Source: Streptomyces sp. SKN60
GTDB lineage: Bacteria > Actinomycetota > Actinomycetes > Streptomycetales > Streptomycetaceae
Assembly (NCBI RefSeq): GCF_026236535.1
Contig: NZ_JAHTMW010000008.1
Coordinates: forward strand, 186,001-250,000
Length of the DNA: 64,000 nucleotides
Reading direction: 5' to 3'
Numbering within the stretch: position 1 is the stretch's first letter; each line of letters starts with the position of its first letter. The notes under the pieces were generated by a model that ran no database searches, was not told where the DNA came from, and saw nothing but the letters and a program-made list of their open reading frames with translations. A program made the position numbers and the translations under genes. Shown here in pieces: positions 51,815 to 60,821 of this stretch.

Positions 51815-51846
51815 GCGTCAGAGATCGCACGTAGCGCCCATCGTGC
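51815..51846. repeat. Iteron-like dispersed repeat, copy 3 (truncated)
   Basis: 32 bases (GCGTCAGAGATCGCACGTAG, then CGCCCATCGTGC) match copy 2 at 37875-37906 (about 30/32) and copy 1 at 4933-4964. The unit array is absent. In copy 1 about 130 bases separate vapB homology from this block; here they are fused, so a deletion occurred. The AurF gene stop lies 4 bases further on. Confidence 0.75.
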
Positions 51847-51850
51847 GCGG

Positions 51851-52756
51851 TCACCGCATCAGCCCCGCGCGTCTCCACCATGGGTGCTGGGCTCGGCCGA
51901 TCATGCCGGTCTCCACGAGGAAGGCGATGAGCTTTTCGCCGCTCCAGAGCATCGTCTCCTTGAAATGGGGGTTGGACCTGGCCTGCCGGCGGGCGTCGGC
52001 AGGGTCGAGGCCGACAGCGCGATAGAGGGCCGGGTCCAGCAGGCACGGTACGTCCAGGGACGCCGCCAGGGCGGTCAGGTGGCGGTGGAAGGCGCGGCGG
52101 GGCGGTGAGGCGTGTGCCACCGCGTGGCGTAGTTCGGTGCGGGCGAAGCTCACGTGGCGGGCCTCTTCGATCACGTGGATCTGGCAGATCCGCCGGATCA
52201 GGGGCTGAACGCGCTCGTCCCGAGCGATCTCCCGCTGGAACCGGTCCAGCAGCTCCTCGGTCACCAGCGTGAGGGCGAAGGTGGTGAGGTCCTGGAATGC
52301 CAGGCTGCCCGCGGTGAACACATGACGGAGGTACGCCGGCGGGCCGTACTCGGGGCAGTCCAGCTTGCGGTGCAGCATCCCGAACATGGTGACGTGCCGG
52401 GTTTCGTCGCCCATCTCCTTGAGGGCGTAGTGAGTTCGTGGATCTTTGAGATCTCGTGACGTGAGGTACCGGGCGAGCATTTGGATCAGGCACAGTTCGA
52501 GCCAGCTTCCCACTCCGGCGAGACTGGCGAATTCATGCCGTGACAGTTCGATCCTCTGCCGCTGGTCCATTTTCTCCCACAGCGGTGTCCCGTACAGGGA
52601 CAGTCGCTCGGGTACGCAGAACCATGCGTCTTCCTCCAGCGGAGCTTCCCAGTCGATGTCCGTGGCGGGATCGAATGAGCGTGCGGCGGAGGTCTTCAGC
52701 AAGCGCCGTGCGACAGATTCCGGAGTCTGGGCCTGCGGCAGGGAATGGTGGGTCAT
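51851..52756 (-). CDS. AurF-type diiron N-oxygenase (first copy)
   Basis: 301 residues of the p-aminobenzoate N-oxygenase family. All seven predicted diiron ligands are in place with AurF spacing: E87, E118 and H121 (GDETRH), E167 (TEELLDRF), H194, E198 and H201 (HVIEEARHVSF). AurF relatives oxidise amines to hydroxylamines and nitro groups and make azoxy bonds. Paralogous to the gene at 53.9-54.8 kb; the two flank an SDR. The start is at ATG 52756. The 3' end lies 4 bases from a vapB/repeat scar. Confidence 0.9.
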   Translation of the reverse strand: MTHHSLPQAQTPESVARRLLKTSAARSFDPATDIDWEAPLEEDAWFCVPERLSLYGTPLWEKMDQRQRIELSRHEFASLAGVGSWLELCLIQMLARYLTSRDLKDPRTHYALKEMGDETRHVTMFGMLHRKLDCPEYGPPAYLRHVFTAGSLAFQDLTTFALTLVTEELLDRFQREIARDERVQPLIRRICQIHVIEEARHVSFARTELRHAVAHASPPRRAFHRHLTALAASLDVPCLLDPALYRAVGLDPADARRQARSNPHFKETMLWSGEKLIAFLVETGMIGRAQHPWWRRAGLMR

Positions 52757-52891
52757 GGGGCGTCACTCCTTCGGAGGTCCGTTGCTTCAGTGGTGGGGCA
52801 TTGCAGGCGGGGAATCCATGGCTTGAGAGGGGGCGGGGTGTGGGATGCGCTGTGGCTGCTTTCGCCGACGCGCCGGTCCGCTGTCACGTCT

Positions 52892-52904
52892 GCATTCCGA
52901 ATGC
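52892..52904. promoter_or_regulatory. 13-bp palindrome shared with the vapB promoter
   Basis: GCATTC-C-GAATGC, identical to 4870-4882. It lies in the 215-base divergent gap between the first AurF gene and the SDR, 68 bases before the SDR start. Confidence 0.45.
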
Positions 52905-52971
52905 TTGGCAGAGTGAATGCCGCACGAAAACACGGTGATCACCGCCCATGAAGGTGTCGAGGAGGCCCGCT

Positions 52972-53868
52972 ATGCAGCGCAGCGTCATGGTCACAGGGGC
53001 GACGAGCGGGCTTGGTCTGGCCACCGCGCTGCGACTGGCCTCCGCCGGATACGAGGTCATCGCCACCGCGCGCAGCGACCAGCAGGCGGACCGGTTGCGT
53101 GCTGCCGCTGCCGAGCGGGGCGTTCGCCTGAGCGTGGTGCTGTTGGACGTGGCCGACGCCTCGGCCTGTCGGCATGTGGTGGACCAGGTCGCCGAAGAAG
53201 GCGGTGGCGTTCCGTGGGCCCTCGTCAACAACGCGGGAATCCCGCTGGCCGGGGCGGTCGAGGACATCGACGACGAGGCGGTACGCCATCTGCTGGAGGT
53301 CAACGTGCTGGCTCCCGCGAGGCTTGCCAGACTCCTCCTCCCGGCCATGCGTCGCCGGGGCGGCGGTCGCATCGTCAACATCTCCTCTCTCGGGGGCCGG
53401 ATCACCGCGCCGGGCATGGGGTGGTACTGCGCGGGCAAGGCTGCGCTGGGGGCTGTCAACGACGCGCTGCGGATGGAAGCTTCGCCCGCCGGCGTGCAGG
53501 TGGTGCTCATCGAGGGCGGCGGATACGCGAGCAACATCTGGAACAAGGCTGCCGACGGCCTGCGGGAGTTGGCGACGGACGGGCGGTCGCCGTTCGCCGG
53601 CATGTACCAGGCTGCCGAGGCACCGCTGCGTGCGGGTGGTGCCATGCTCCCGGCGCCCGAGCCGGTGGCTCGGGCGGTCGAGCGCGCTCTGGGAGCGGCC
53701 CGTCCCCGGGCCCGGTACGTGATCGGGGCGCGGACGCGGGTGCGTATGGTCGCCGATGCGCTGGTTCCGCATCGGGTGAGTGATCACGTCAAGCGGGTCG
53801 CGTTGGGAACGGTCGGTTCTCACGAGTGGGTGGAGTACGTCGCGCGCCGGTGGTGCCGGCCGTGGTGA
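52972..53868 (+). CDS. SDR family oxidoreductase of the AurF cluster
   Basis: 298 residues. Start at 52972 (MQRSVMVTGATSGLGLATAL) because GAGGAGG sits 8 bases upstream; an ATG 24 bases earlier lacks a ribosome site. NAD(P) motif TGATSGLG, NNAG near 87, NISSLGG, and YCAGK for the Tyr/Lys pair. The C-terminus is long and basic (YVIGARTRVRMVADALVPHR), as in retinol-dehydrogenase-like SDRs. It may reduce an acyl-ACP or ketone intermediate; it is the only reductase in the cluster. Confidence 0.88.
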   Translation: MQRSVMVTGATSGLGLATALRLASAGYEVIATARSDQQADRLRAAAAERGVRLSVVLLDVADASACRHVVDQVAEEGGGVPWALVNNAGIPLAGAVEDIDDEAVRHLLEVNVLAPARLARLLLPAMRRRGGGRIVNISSLGGRITAPGMGWYCAGKAALGAVNDALRMEASPAGVQVVLIEGGGYASNIWNKAADGLRELATDGRSPFAGMYQAAEAPLRAGGAMLPAPEPVARAVERALGAARPRARYVIGARTRVRMVADALVPHRVSDHVKRVALGTVGSHEWVEYVARRWCRPW

Positions 53869-53911
53869 CGCCCGTCGGCGTACGCGACGGAGTGCTCGGC
53901 TCCCCTTGTGG

Positions 53912-54814
53912 TCACGGCAGAAGGCCCGTTCTGCGCCACCAGTGCCGCTGCAGGCGGCCGATCATCCCGGCCTGCGCCAGGAAGGCGGTGAGTTTCTCAC
54001 CGCTCCAGCGGAGCGTCTGGCGGTAGTGCGGGTTGCCGCGGGCCTCACGGCGGGCGCGGGCGGGGTCGAGGCCGACTGCCGAATAGACGTCGGGGTGGAT
54101 CCGCTGGGCCAGGGCGACGTAGGCGGACACGGCGGTGAGTTCCCTCTGAAGGGCCAGGTGCGGGCGGGAGGCGCGGGCCGCGGTGTGCAGTAGTTCGGTT
54201 CGGGCGAAGCTGACGTGGCGGGCCTCTTCGGTCACGTGCAGGCGGCATACCTCCCGAACCAGCGGTTGCACGCGCTCGTCCCGCACGATCTCGCGCTGCA
54301 AGCGGTCGTTGACTTCTTCGATCACCAGCGCCAGAGCGAAGACACTGAGTTCGCTGTACAGGGTGCCGGCGAAGGTGAACAGCCGTTGCACGACGGCGGA
54401 GGGTGTGTACGGGGAGCACCCCATGGCGTGGATCATCCGGCCGAACATCACGCAGTGCCGGGTCTCGTCCGCCACTTCGGTCAGGGCGTAGGTGCTGCGG
54501 CTGTCGCCGAAATTTCCGGACGAGGCCATGTGCCGTGCCAGCAGTTGCATCAGGCACAGTTCGGTCCAGATCCCCGCGCTCATGAAGCTGGCCATTTCGT
54601 GCCGGGACAGTTCGACCCGCTGCTGCTGGTCCATCTCCTCCCACAGCGGCGTCCCGTACAGCGACAGGCGTTCGGGGCGGCAGAACCAGACGTCGTCCGG
54701 CACCGGAGTGTCCCAGTCGATGGGGTCGGCGGGCGCCGGACCGGGCGAGGCGCGCAGCAGGCGCTGCGCGACGCCGGCGGGGTCCTGGGTCCGCGGCGGA
54801 GGGCGATGTGTCAT
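53912..54814 (-). CDS. AurF-type diiron N-oxygenase (second copy)
   Basis: 300 residues from ATG 54814. Diiron ligands E85, E117 and H120 (ADETRH), E166 (IEEVNDRL), H193, E197 and H200 (HVTEEARHVSF), all spaced as in AurF. It shares FCxPERLSLYGTPLWExMDQ and the C-terminal WSGEKLxAFLxxxGMIGR with the first copy, so they arose by duplication. They may do successive oxidations or act on two different amines. Convergent with the SDR. Confidence 0.9.
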   Translation of the reverse strand: MTHRPPPRTQDPAGVAQRLLRASPGPAPADPIDWDTPVPDDVWFCRPERLSLYGTPLWEEMDQQQRVELSRHEMASFMSAGIWTELCLMQLLARHMASSGNFGDSRSTYALTEVADETRHCVMFGRMIHAMGCSPYTPSAVVQRLFTFAGTLYSELSVFALALVIEEVNDRLQREIVRDERVQPLVREVCRLHVTEEARHVSFARTELLHTAARASRPHLALQRELTAVSAYVALAQRIHPDVYSAVGLDPARARREARGNPHYRQTLRWSGEKLTAFLAQAGMIGRLQRHWWRRTGLLP

Positions 54815-55124
54815 GAGCGGCTCCGCTCCTTCGGTCGGTGGGCAGGGGATCGCCCGGGTGCCGCGGGCGGTCAGGCCGAGGCATCTGGCCGAGGGGCCTG
54901 TTGAAAGGTTTGCGGAACCTCGGGACGCTGGACGGCGGGGCGCGTCAGCGGCGTTGACCGGGGCCGCTGGGGACACCGGGTGATCCGGCAGCCGGGCAGC
55001 TCATATATACACGAATCAATCGCTTCGAAAAGATGTCTGCACCTTCCGGGTGAACTCATTCTCGCGACTTCCGTGCCGAGTGTCGCATTCCATCGGTTGA
55101 CGACCAATTGCTAGCTTTTCGTGG
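54815..55124. promoter_or_regulatory. Divergent promoter region between AurF-2 and the KAS III gene
   Basis: 310 bases without a gene. An unusually AT-rich patch at about 54999-55030 (CTCATATATACACGAATC) and another near 55090-55120 probably hold the promoters. No clear inverted repeat or regulator gene is found in the cluster. Confidence 0.5.
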
Positions 55125-56165
55125 GTGAGTGACCTCAGGGCATGCCTCGTCGGTGTGGCCGCATACCTGCCCGAACGGTGGGTCGCGATGGCCGAGCGAG
55201 AATCTCAGATCGCGGCCGCGAGCAATGGTTTCGTTCCGCCGCCCGGGCTGCTGTCGCAGTTGACGGGGGTTCAGGGCATCCATGTGATCGGTGACGACCA
55301 GCAGGCCTCCGACCTCGCGGCGAACGCGGCACGTAAACTGCTGGCCGACTGCGGTGCCGGGCCCGACGACGTCGATCTGATGATTTTCGCGGCGGCGAGC
55401 CAGGACCTGGCGGAGCCGGCGACATCCCACATTGTCGCCGCGGAACTGGGGCTCGGCTGCCCGGTGTTCGATGTGAAGAACGCCTGCAACAGTGTTCTCA
55501 ACGCCATTGAAATCACTCATGGATTGATCTCCTCGCGGCAATACCGCAGGGTGCTGATCACGTGCGGGGAGGCGCCGTCCCTGTACGCGCGGCTGCGGGT
55601 CCCCGATGCCGCCGCCTTCGCTCGTTCCTTCCCTTCCTACGGGTTCTCCGACGCCGGTGCCGCCATGCTGTGGGAGGCCGGAGAAGTCACCGGAAGCCCC
55701 TCACGGGCCCGCGGCGTGCTCGGTGCGCGCTTCTCGGCCGAATCGGCCCTCTGGCCGTGTGCCACCGTCGTGCACGGCGGGACCCGTTCCGTGCGGTCGG
55801 CTGCCGCGGAGGACGCCTACTTCCAGATGGAGAGCACCCGCATGCGCGAGAGTCTGCGCCTGTTGTGCCGCTCCCACCTGCCACCGCTGCTCGACGAACT
55901 CGGCCTGGAAGTCGCCGACTTCGCCTTCATCGGTGTGCACCAGGTCTCCCTCGGCGACCTCGACGACTTGTGCGCCGCGGGCTTCGGAATCCCTCGGGAG
56001 AAGCTGGTCATCACTCTTCCCCGTCATGGCAATGTCGCCTCGGCGTCGTTGCCGCTGCAGCTCGCCACAGCCATGGACCGGGGACTCGCAGCGCCCGGGG
56101 ACCTGGTGGCGCTGATCGGCCTGGCCGCGGGCAGCAGCGCCGGCCTGGTGGTGATCCGGCTGTGA
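55125..56165 (+). CDS. 3-oxoacyl-ACP synthase III (KAS III, FabH-like)
   Basis: 346 residues from GTG. Thiolase fold with Cys-His-Asn triad: C121 (VKNACNSVLNAIE), H272 (GVHQVSL) and N303 (RHGNVASAS). It would start a chain by joining an acyl-CoA to malonyl-ACP, or join acyl groups as in type III-like priming enzymes. KNACNS deviates from FabH of primary metabolism (usually AAC-GF), so it is a secondary-metabolism member, similar to those acting on unusual starters. Followed 40 bases later by a dedicated ACP. Confidence 0.9.
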   Translation: MSDLRACLVGVAAYLPERWVAMAERESQIAAASNGFVPPPGLLSQLTGVQGIHVIGDDQQASDLAANAARKLLADCGAGPDDVDLMIFAAASQDLAEPATSHIVAAELGLGCPVFDVKNACNSVLNAIEITHGLISSRQYRRVLITCGEAPSLYARLRVPDAAAFARSFPSYGFSDAGAAMLWEAGEVTGSPSRARGVLGARFSAESALWPCATVVHGGTRSVRSAAAEDAYFQMESTRMRESLRLLCRSHLPPLLDELGLEVADFAFIGVHQVSLGDLDDLCAAGFGIPREKLVITLPRHGNVASASLPLQLATAMDRGLAAPGDLVALIGLAAGSSAGLVVIRL

Positions 56166-56205
56166 AAGTCCTTCCCGCCCACGACCATCGATGGGGGAAC
56201 AGTCG

Positions 56206-56493
56206 ATGACTTCCCTGTACGAACCGATCAAGAGCGTCGTCGCGCGCCACTTCAACATTCCCGAGGACACCATCACGCCCGAAAGCACGCTCGAGGACCT
56301 GGGTATGGACTCGTTGGCAGTGGTGGAACTCATGTGCATCCTGCAGGACGACATGGGCCTGCGGGTACCGGAACCCGAGCATCTGAAGTCCCTCCAGGCC
56401 ACTTTCCGCGAGGCCGTGGCCGCCGTCGAACGCGCGCAGCAGCCTGCGGCGGCACTGCCGGCGGCCACCGGCGCTCCGGTGCGTCCCGCATGA
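56206..56493 (+). CDS. Acyl carrier protein
   Basis: 95 residues from ATG 56206, chosen because GGGGGAAC lies 6 bases before it (an in-frame ATG at 56191 lacks a ribosome site). The phosphopantetheine serine is S36 in LEDLGMDSLAVVELM. A 25-residue Ala/Pro-rich tail follows the four-helix core. The stop overlaps the KAS II start by 4 bases. It probably carries the growing chain during both condensation and the proposed amination. Confidence 0.93.
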   Translation: MTSLYEPIKSVVARHFNIPEDTITPESTLEDLGMDSLAVVELMCILQDDMGLRVPEPEHLKSLQATFREAVAAVERAQQPAAALPAATGAPVRPA

Positions 56494-57713
56494 GTCGACG
56501 CGACATCGCTGTGACCGGCGTCGGACTCCTCACCTCGGCCGGGACCGACGCCGTCACGAGTTGGCGGGGAGTGTGCTCCGGTGAATCCCCGGCCGCCGTC
56601 GACCCGGATCTGGGCGACGTACCCGTTCCCCTCAGCTGTCGGGTCCCGGATTTCGACGCCGCAGCCTTGCTCGGCCGTGCTGTGTGGCGCACCGACCGCT
56701 TCGTCCACCTGGCGCTCGCCGCCGCGTACCAGGCGGTCACGGATGCGGGCCTGGACACCACCACCTGGGACGGTGCCCGCGTCGGAGTCGTCGTCGGAGT
56801 GGGTACGGAGAGCAAGGAAACCAGCGTTACGGCGCTGCGCAAGTACACCGAGCACCAATACGCGACGCTCTCCCCCCTCACCGTGCCCCGCTCGACGGTG
56901 AATGCCGCGGCCGCCGAGATCTGCATCGCGCTGGGAGCGCGGGGACCGAGCATGGCCGTCACCACGGCCTGTGCCTCCGGGGCCACAGCTCTGGGCACCG
57001 CCCGCGACCTGCTGCTGGCCGACCGGTGCGACATCGTCCTCGCCGGTGGCGCGGAGGCGCCCTGCCACCCGCTCACCTCGCTGTCCTTCTCCCAGATGGG
57101 CGCGTTGTCGACACGTGTGCACGACCCGCAAGGTGCCAGCCGCCCCTTCGAACGCGACCGTGACGGATTCGTCCTCGCCGAGGGCGCGGGCGTACTCGTA
57201 CTCGAGCGGGCGAGCGACGCGCGGGCCCGCCGCGCCCGGCCGCACGCCTACTTCTGCGGATACGGCTCTTCCACCGACGCCCATCACTACGCCGCCGCCC
57301 ATCCCGCGGGCGCCGGCTTCGAGCGGGCCTTCACCGCGGCGCTGGCCGACGCCGGTCTGCACGAGACCGACATCGGCCATGTCAACGCCCATGGCACGGC
57401 CACTCCCATGAACGACCAGATCGAAGCCGCCACGCTCCACCGCCTCTTCAACGGCCATCCGCCCCCCGTCACTTCCACCAAGGGCGTCACGGGCCACACC
57501 CTCGGCGCGGCAGGGGCCATCGAAGCGGTGCTCGCCACCCTGACCCTGCGGCACCAGACGATTCCGCCCACGGCCAACCTCGACGTACTCGACCCGGCGA
57601 TCGACCTCGACGTCGTCGCCAAGGAACCTCGTCCGCACCGTATGCAGGCAGTGATCAGCAACTCGTTCGGCTTCGGCGGGCACAACGCCGTACTCGTCCT
57701 TCGCCAGGCGTAG
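56490..57713 (+). CDS. 3-oxoacyl-ACP synthase II (KAS II, FabF-like)
   Basis: 407 residues. Active-site C161 (VTTACASGATAL), H301 (NAHGTATPMND) and H336 (GVTGHTLGAAGAIE), plus K331. All catalytic residues are present, so it is a true elongating ketosynthase and not a chain-length factor. Translationally coupled to the ACP. There is no partner CLF, AT or KR, so malonyl loading must come from the fatty-acid FabD and reductions from the SDR or host enzymes. Confidence 0.92.
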   Translation: MSRRDIAVTGVGLLTSAGTDAVTSWRGVCSGESPAAVDPDLGDVPVPLSCRVPDFDAAALLGRAVWRTDRFVHLALAAAYQAVTDAGLDTTTWDGARVGVVVGVGTESKETSVTALRKYTEHQYATLSPLTVPRSTVNAAAAEICIALGARGPSMAVTTACASGATALGTARDLLLADRCDIVLAGGAEAPCHPLTSLSFSQMGALSTRVHDPQGASRPFERDRDGFVLAEGAGVLVLERASDARARRARPHAYFCGYGSSTDAHHYAAAHPAGAGFERAFTAALADAGLHETDIGHVNAHGTATPMNDQIEAATLHRLFNGHPPPVTSTKGVTGHTLGAAGAIEAVLATLTLRHQTIPPTANLDVLDPAIDLDVVAKEPRPHRMQAVISNSFGFGGHNAVLVLRQA

Positions 57714-57785
57714 GCCGTCCCGAGCCCACCTGCTCCCACACGGCAGTGCGCCGACCGCGGAGCCCGTACCGGAGTAGGAACCGTC

Positions 57786-60584
57786 GTGGCCTACCGGACT
57801 TCCCCCGCACTGTCGCCCGCCGTGGAGACGCCCAGCGGCCCGGCCGACACACCCGCCCCGGGGACACCGGGCACGGCTGGCCTCGGACCGGCCGGCGGCC
57901 TTGCGCCCCGGCCCGACGCACGTCGCTGGACCCGCGTGTCCAGCCTGCGCCTGGCCACCGGTGCGGGTGTGGAGGCGGGACGGCTCTTGTGGTGGACGTC
58001 CTGTTTCATGCTGCGATGGGTCCTGGACCGTGCCCTCCACCCCGGCCGCCCGGATGCGCGCCGACGTCTCGCCGCCCTGCTGCGCAGTTACCTGCTGCGT
58101 ATGGGGCCTCTGTACATGAAGGCGGGGCAGATCCTGGGCACGCAGTCCGGGATCCTTTCCGCTGCGGCGGCCGGGGAGTTCCGGGCCTTCTTCTCCGACC
58201 TTCCGCCCATGCCGGATGCGGCTCTGCGCAAAGCGATCGACCGCGGGCTTCCCGTTCCCGTCGCAGCGGCTTTCGAGTCCTTCGACTGGCAACCGGTCGC
58301 CGTCGGATGTGTCGCCCAGGTGCACCGCGCCGTACTCGACTGCGGTACCGACGTCGCCGTGAAGGTCGTCAAGAGCGGCGTCAGGCAACGGCTGGAGGCC
58401 GGCACGCGAGCCCTGAACGTGCTTCTCGTCGTCGCGCACGCACTGTGCCCCCCGGTGCGTCGATACGACCTTCCCGGTCATTTCGCCGAGTTGCGGCCCC
58501 TCCTGGCGGGCCAGTGCGACATGCGTCAGGAAGCCGCCCGGCAGAAGGAGGTGGCATGGAACTTCCGTGACCATCCGTTCCTGCACATTCCCAGCATTTT
58601 CGACGAGTTGTGCACGGGCGATGTCCTGGTCATGGAATACGTCGACGGCGTCCCCGGGATGAACCCGTCCCAGGTCGGCCACTCCCGGTCGTCCCTGGCA
58701 CGCCGTCTCCAGGACGTCTTCTACAGCATGGTGTTCTTCCACGGACGGTTCCACGTCGACCCGCACCCCGGAAACATCCTGTTCCGCCCCGACGGCCGGA
58801 TCGTCCTGCTCGATTTCGGTCTGGTGGGAACCCTGTCCGCAGACGACAAGTGGAGCCTGTCTGCCTTCTACTACGCGTGCATCCGCGGGCAGTGGGAGGC
58901 GGCTACGGAGCGCTTCGTCCGCACCTTCGTGGCCAACCCCGACGTGCTGCTGCCGCGCCATGAGGAGTACGCGGAGGCCCTGGCCGCCATTCTGCGTCAC
59001 CATTTCCAAGCGGAGACATCACGCTGGTCCACCATGGCGTTCTTCGACGACGCCACCCGCCTGCTGTACGGCTACGGCGCCCGTGCCTCCACCCGGTTCT
59101 CGCTGCTGTCACTGTCCCTGCTCACGGGCGAGGGGTTCGTGACGCAGACCGATCCGGACATCGACCTCTACCGGAACGCCCGGCGCTTCACCGACCTCTT
59201 CTCGCCCTATATGAGCGATGACGTGCGCGAAAGGTTCGAGCGCGAGATCGGCGGCCTGAGCCCCCGTTCCCTGGCGGCCCGGCACGACGCGGCCGGCTAC
59301 CTGGTCGCCCCCACTCACCTGGATCGCTACGGCCTGCCCAGCGCCTTCCCCCTCGTCGTCGCGAAGGCGTCAGGCGCCCGCATTCACGACCTCGACGGAA
59401 ACGAGTACATCGACCTCTCGTGCGGGTACGGGCCGCACATCCTCGGTTACGGCCATCACGGCACGGTCCAGGCCGTCCAGGAAGCCGTCGCCCGGGGCGC
59501 GGTCAATGCTCTGGGGAACCCGGCGGAGTTGCGGCTGGCGGAGCTCATCGCCCAGGCGTTCGGCACAGGCACGAAAGTCATCCTGGGCAATTCGGGAACA
59601 GAGGCCGTCCAGATGGCGCTGCGCATGGCCCGCGCGTACACGGGCCGGCAACGCGTGGCCAAGTTCGAAGGTCACTACCACGGATTCTCCGACCAGAGCC
59701 TGGTGAGTTCCCTGTTCCGCTACAGCGGCGACGCCCGGTGCCCGAACCCGGTCGCGAACTCGGCCGGCATGCAACGCACGCTGGTGCAGGACACACTCGT
59801 CCTGCAATACGGCGACCCGGCCTCGCTCGACCGAATCGCCGCCCATGCGAAGACGCTGGCCTGCGTCATCCTCGAACCCATGCCCGTGACGACGGCAGCG
59901 TTCGACCGCTCCTTCCTGCGGCAACTCCGGGATGTCTGCGCGCGCGAGAACGTCCTGGTGATCTACGACGAGGTGATCACCGGCTTCCGCGTGCACTACG
60001 GAGGCGCCCAGCGCCTCGCCGGCGTCCGTCCGGACCTGACCTGTCTCGGCAAGATCATCGGCGGTGGCCTGCCGTGCGGAGCCGTCGCCGGACGACCCGA
60101 CGTCATCGACATCGCGCGCACCACCGGCGACCCTTATGTCGACATCGAGACCCGGGCCTTCGTCGGCGGAACGATGAGCGGAAACTCCGTCACCGCCGCA
60201 GCGGGTGCCGCCGTACTCGCTCACCTGAGCACGCACCCCGGTATCTACGGCGATCTCCAGCGCAAGACGGAGTGGCTGGCACAGAACCTGACCGCACATG
60301 CAGCCGACATCGGAATCCCCTGCAAGGTCACAGCCGCACACTCGATCTTCTCCATCACCTTCGACCACGCCACCCCTCAACTCATCAGAGACCGGCTGAC
60401 CGGGTCGAACTTCAAAGCGAATCTCGCGCTCTCCTACTACATGCGCAAGCAGGGGGTCTACGTGCCCGAACTGCACACGATGATGCTCAGCGCCGCCCAT
60501 ACGATGGACGACCTCCAGCAGGTTTCCCGCGCATTCGCGCGCAGCATCGAGGAAATGAACGACGACGGTTTCTTCACCACTTGA
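57786..60584 (+). CDS. Fusion of a UbiB/ABC1 kinase-like domain and a class III aminotransferase (GSA aminomutase-like)
   Basis: 932 residues in one frame from GTG. Residues 60-490 are an ABC1/UbiB atypical kinase: KAGQ (112-115), a loop ending AQVH (177-180), K193 in VAVKVV, HVDPHPGN (323-330) and DFG (343-345). The usual Ala-rich nucleotide loop is altered to AVGC. Residues 505-932 are a complete PLP domain of the glutamate-1-semialdehyde aminomutase family: GNSGTEA (601-607), DEVITGFR (728-735) and Schiff-base K756 in LGKIIGGG. Related AMT domains in mycosubtilin/iturin synthases aminate beta-ketoacyl-ACP. I know of no described protein joining these two domains. The kinase half may be an ATPase-type chaperone for lipid-like intermediates; that is speculative. 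Confidence 0.9.
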   Translation: MAYRTSPALSPAVETPSGPADTPAPGTPGTAGLGPAGGLAPRPDARRWTRVSSLRLATGAGVEAGRLLWWTSCFMLRWVLDRALHPGRPDARRRLAALLRSYLLRMGPLYMKAGQILGTQSGILSAAAAGEFRAFFSDLPPMPDAALRKAIDRGLPVPVAAAFESFDWQPVAVGCVAQVHRAVLDCGTDVAVKVVKSGVRQRLEAGTRALNVLLVVAHALCPPVRRYDLPGHFAELRPLLAGQCDMRQEAARQKEVAWNFRDHPFLHIPSIFDELCTGDVLVMEYVDGVPGMNPSQVGHSRSSLARRLQDVFYSMVFFHGRFHVDPHPGNILFRPDGRIVLLDFGLVGTLSADDKWSLSAFYYACIRGQWEAATERFVRTFVANPDVLLPRHEEYAEALAAILRHHFQAETSRWSTMAFFDDATRLLYGYGARASTRFSLLSLSLLTGEGFVTQTDPDIDLYRNARRFTDLFSPYMSDDVRERFEREIGGLSPRSLAARHDAAGYLVAPTHLDRYGLPSAFPLVVAKASGARIHDLDGNEYIDLSCGYGPHILGYGHHGTVQAVQEAVARGAVNALGNPAELRLAELIAQAFGTGTKVILGNSGTEAVQMALRMARAYTGRQRVAKFEGHYHGFSDQSLVSSLFRYSGDARCPNPVANSAGMQRTLVQDTLVLQYGDPASLDRIAAHAKTLACVILEPMPVTTAAFDRSFLRQLRDVCARENVLVIYDEVITGFRVHYGGAQRLAGVRPDLTCLGKIIGGGLPCGAVAGRPDVIDIARTTGDPYVDIETRAFVGGTMSGNSVTAAAGAAVLAHLSTHPGIYGDLQRKTEWLAQNLTAHAADIGIPCKVTAAHSIFSITFDHATPQLIRDRLTGSNFKANLALSYYMRKQGVYVPELHTMMLSAAHTMDDLQQVSRAFARSIEEMNDDGFFTT

Positions 60585-60821
60585 GGAACGAGACGTTGTC
60601 CCCGGCAGAGCCTCGTGCTCGCAGACCGGGCATATCAGGGCGTCGGCGCCACCGGGCCGGCTTCTTCAGTCACTTGGCGGGGGTCCACCCGCCGATCGCC
60701 GGATGGCCCACGGAGCGCCCGAGGTTCCAGGCTGGGGGCATGACCCGTCGTACTCAAGCGGGCCGACGCCGCCCCCACCGCTGACCATGTGCGGGGCAGA
60801 CCACATGGGAAAAGGAATCTT
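60585..60821. other. 237-base gap between the fusion gene and the ABC gene
   Basis: No gene. Several short GC-rich inverted repeats are visible (for example GGGTCCACCC near 60685) but no strong terminator, so read-through into the ABC gene is possible. Confidence 0.4.

Noticed and set aside
51851..56493. Standard type II polyketide cluster (KSalpha/KSbeta/ACP)
   Set aside because: The two ketosynthases are KAS III and KAS II types, each with a full active site; there is no chain-length factor, cyclase or aromatase.
55701..59009. 1102-codon minus-strand frame, the longest in the window
   Set aside because: Lies antisense to KAS III, ACP, KAS II and the fusion gene, all of which have intact catalytic motifs. 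Length alone is not evidence in DNA of this GC content.
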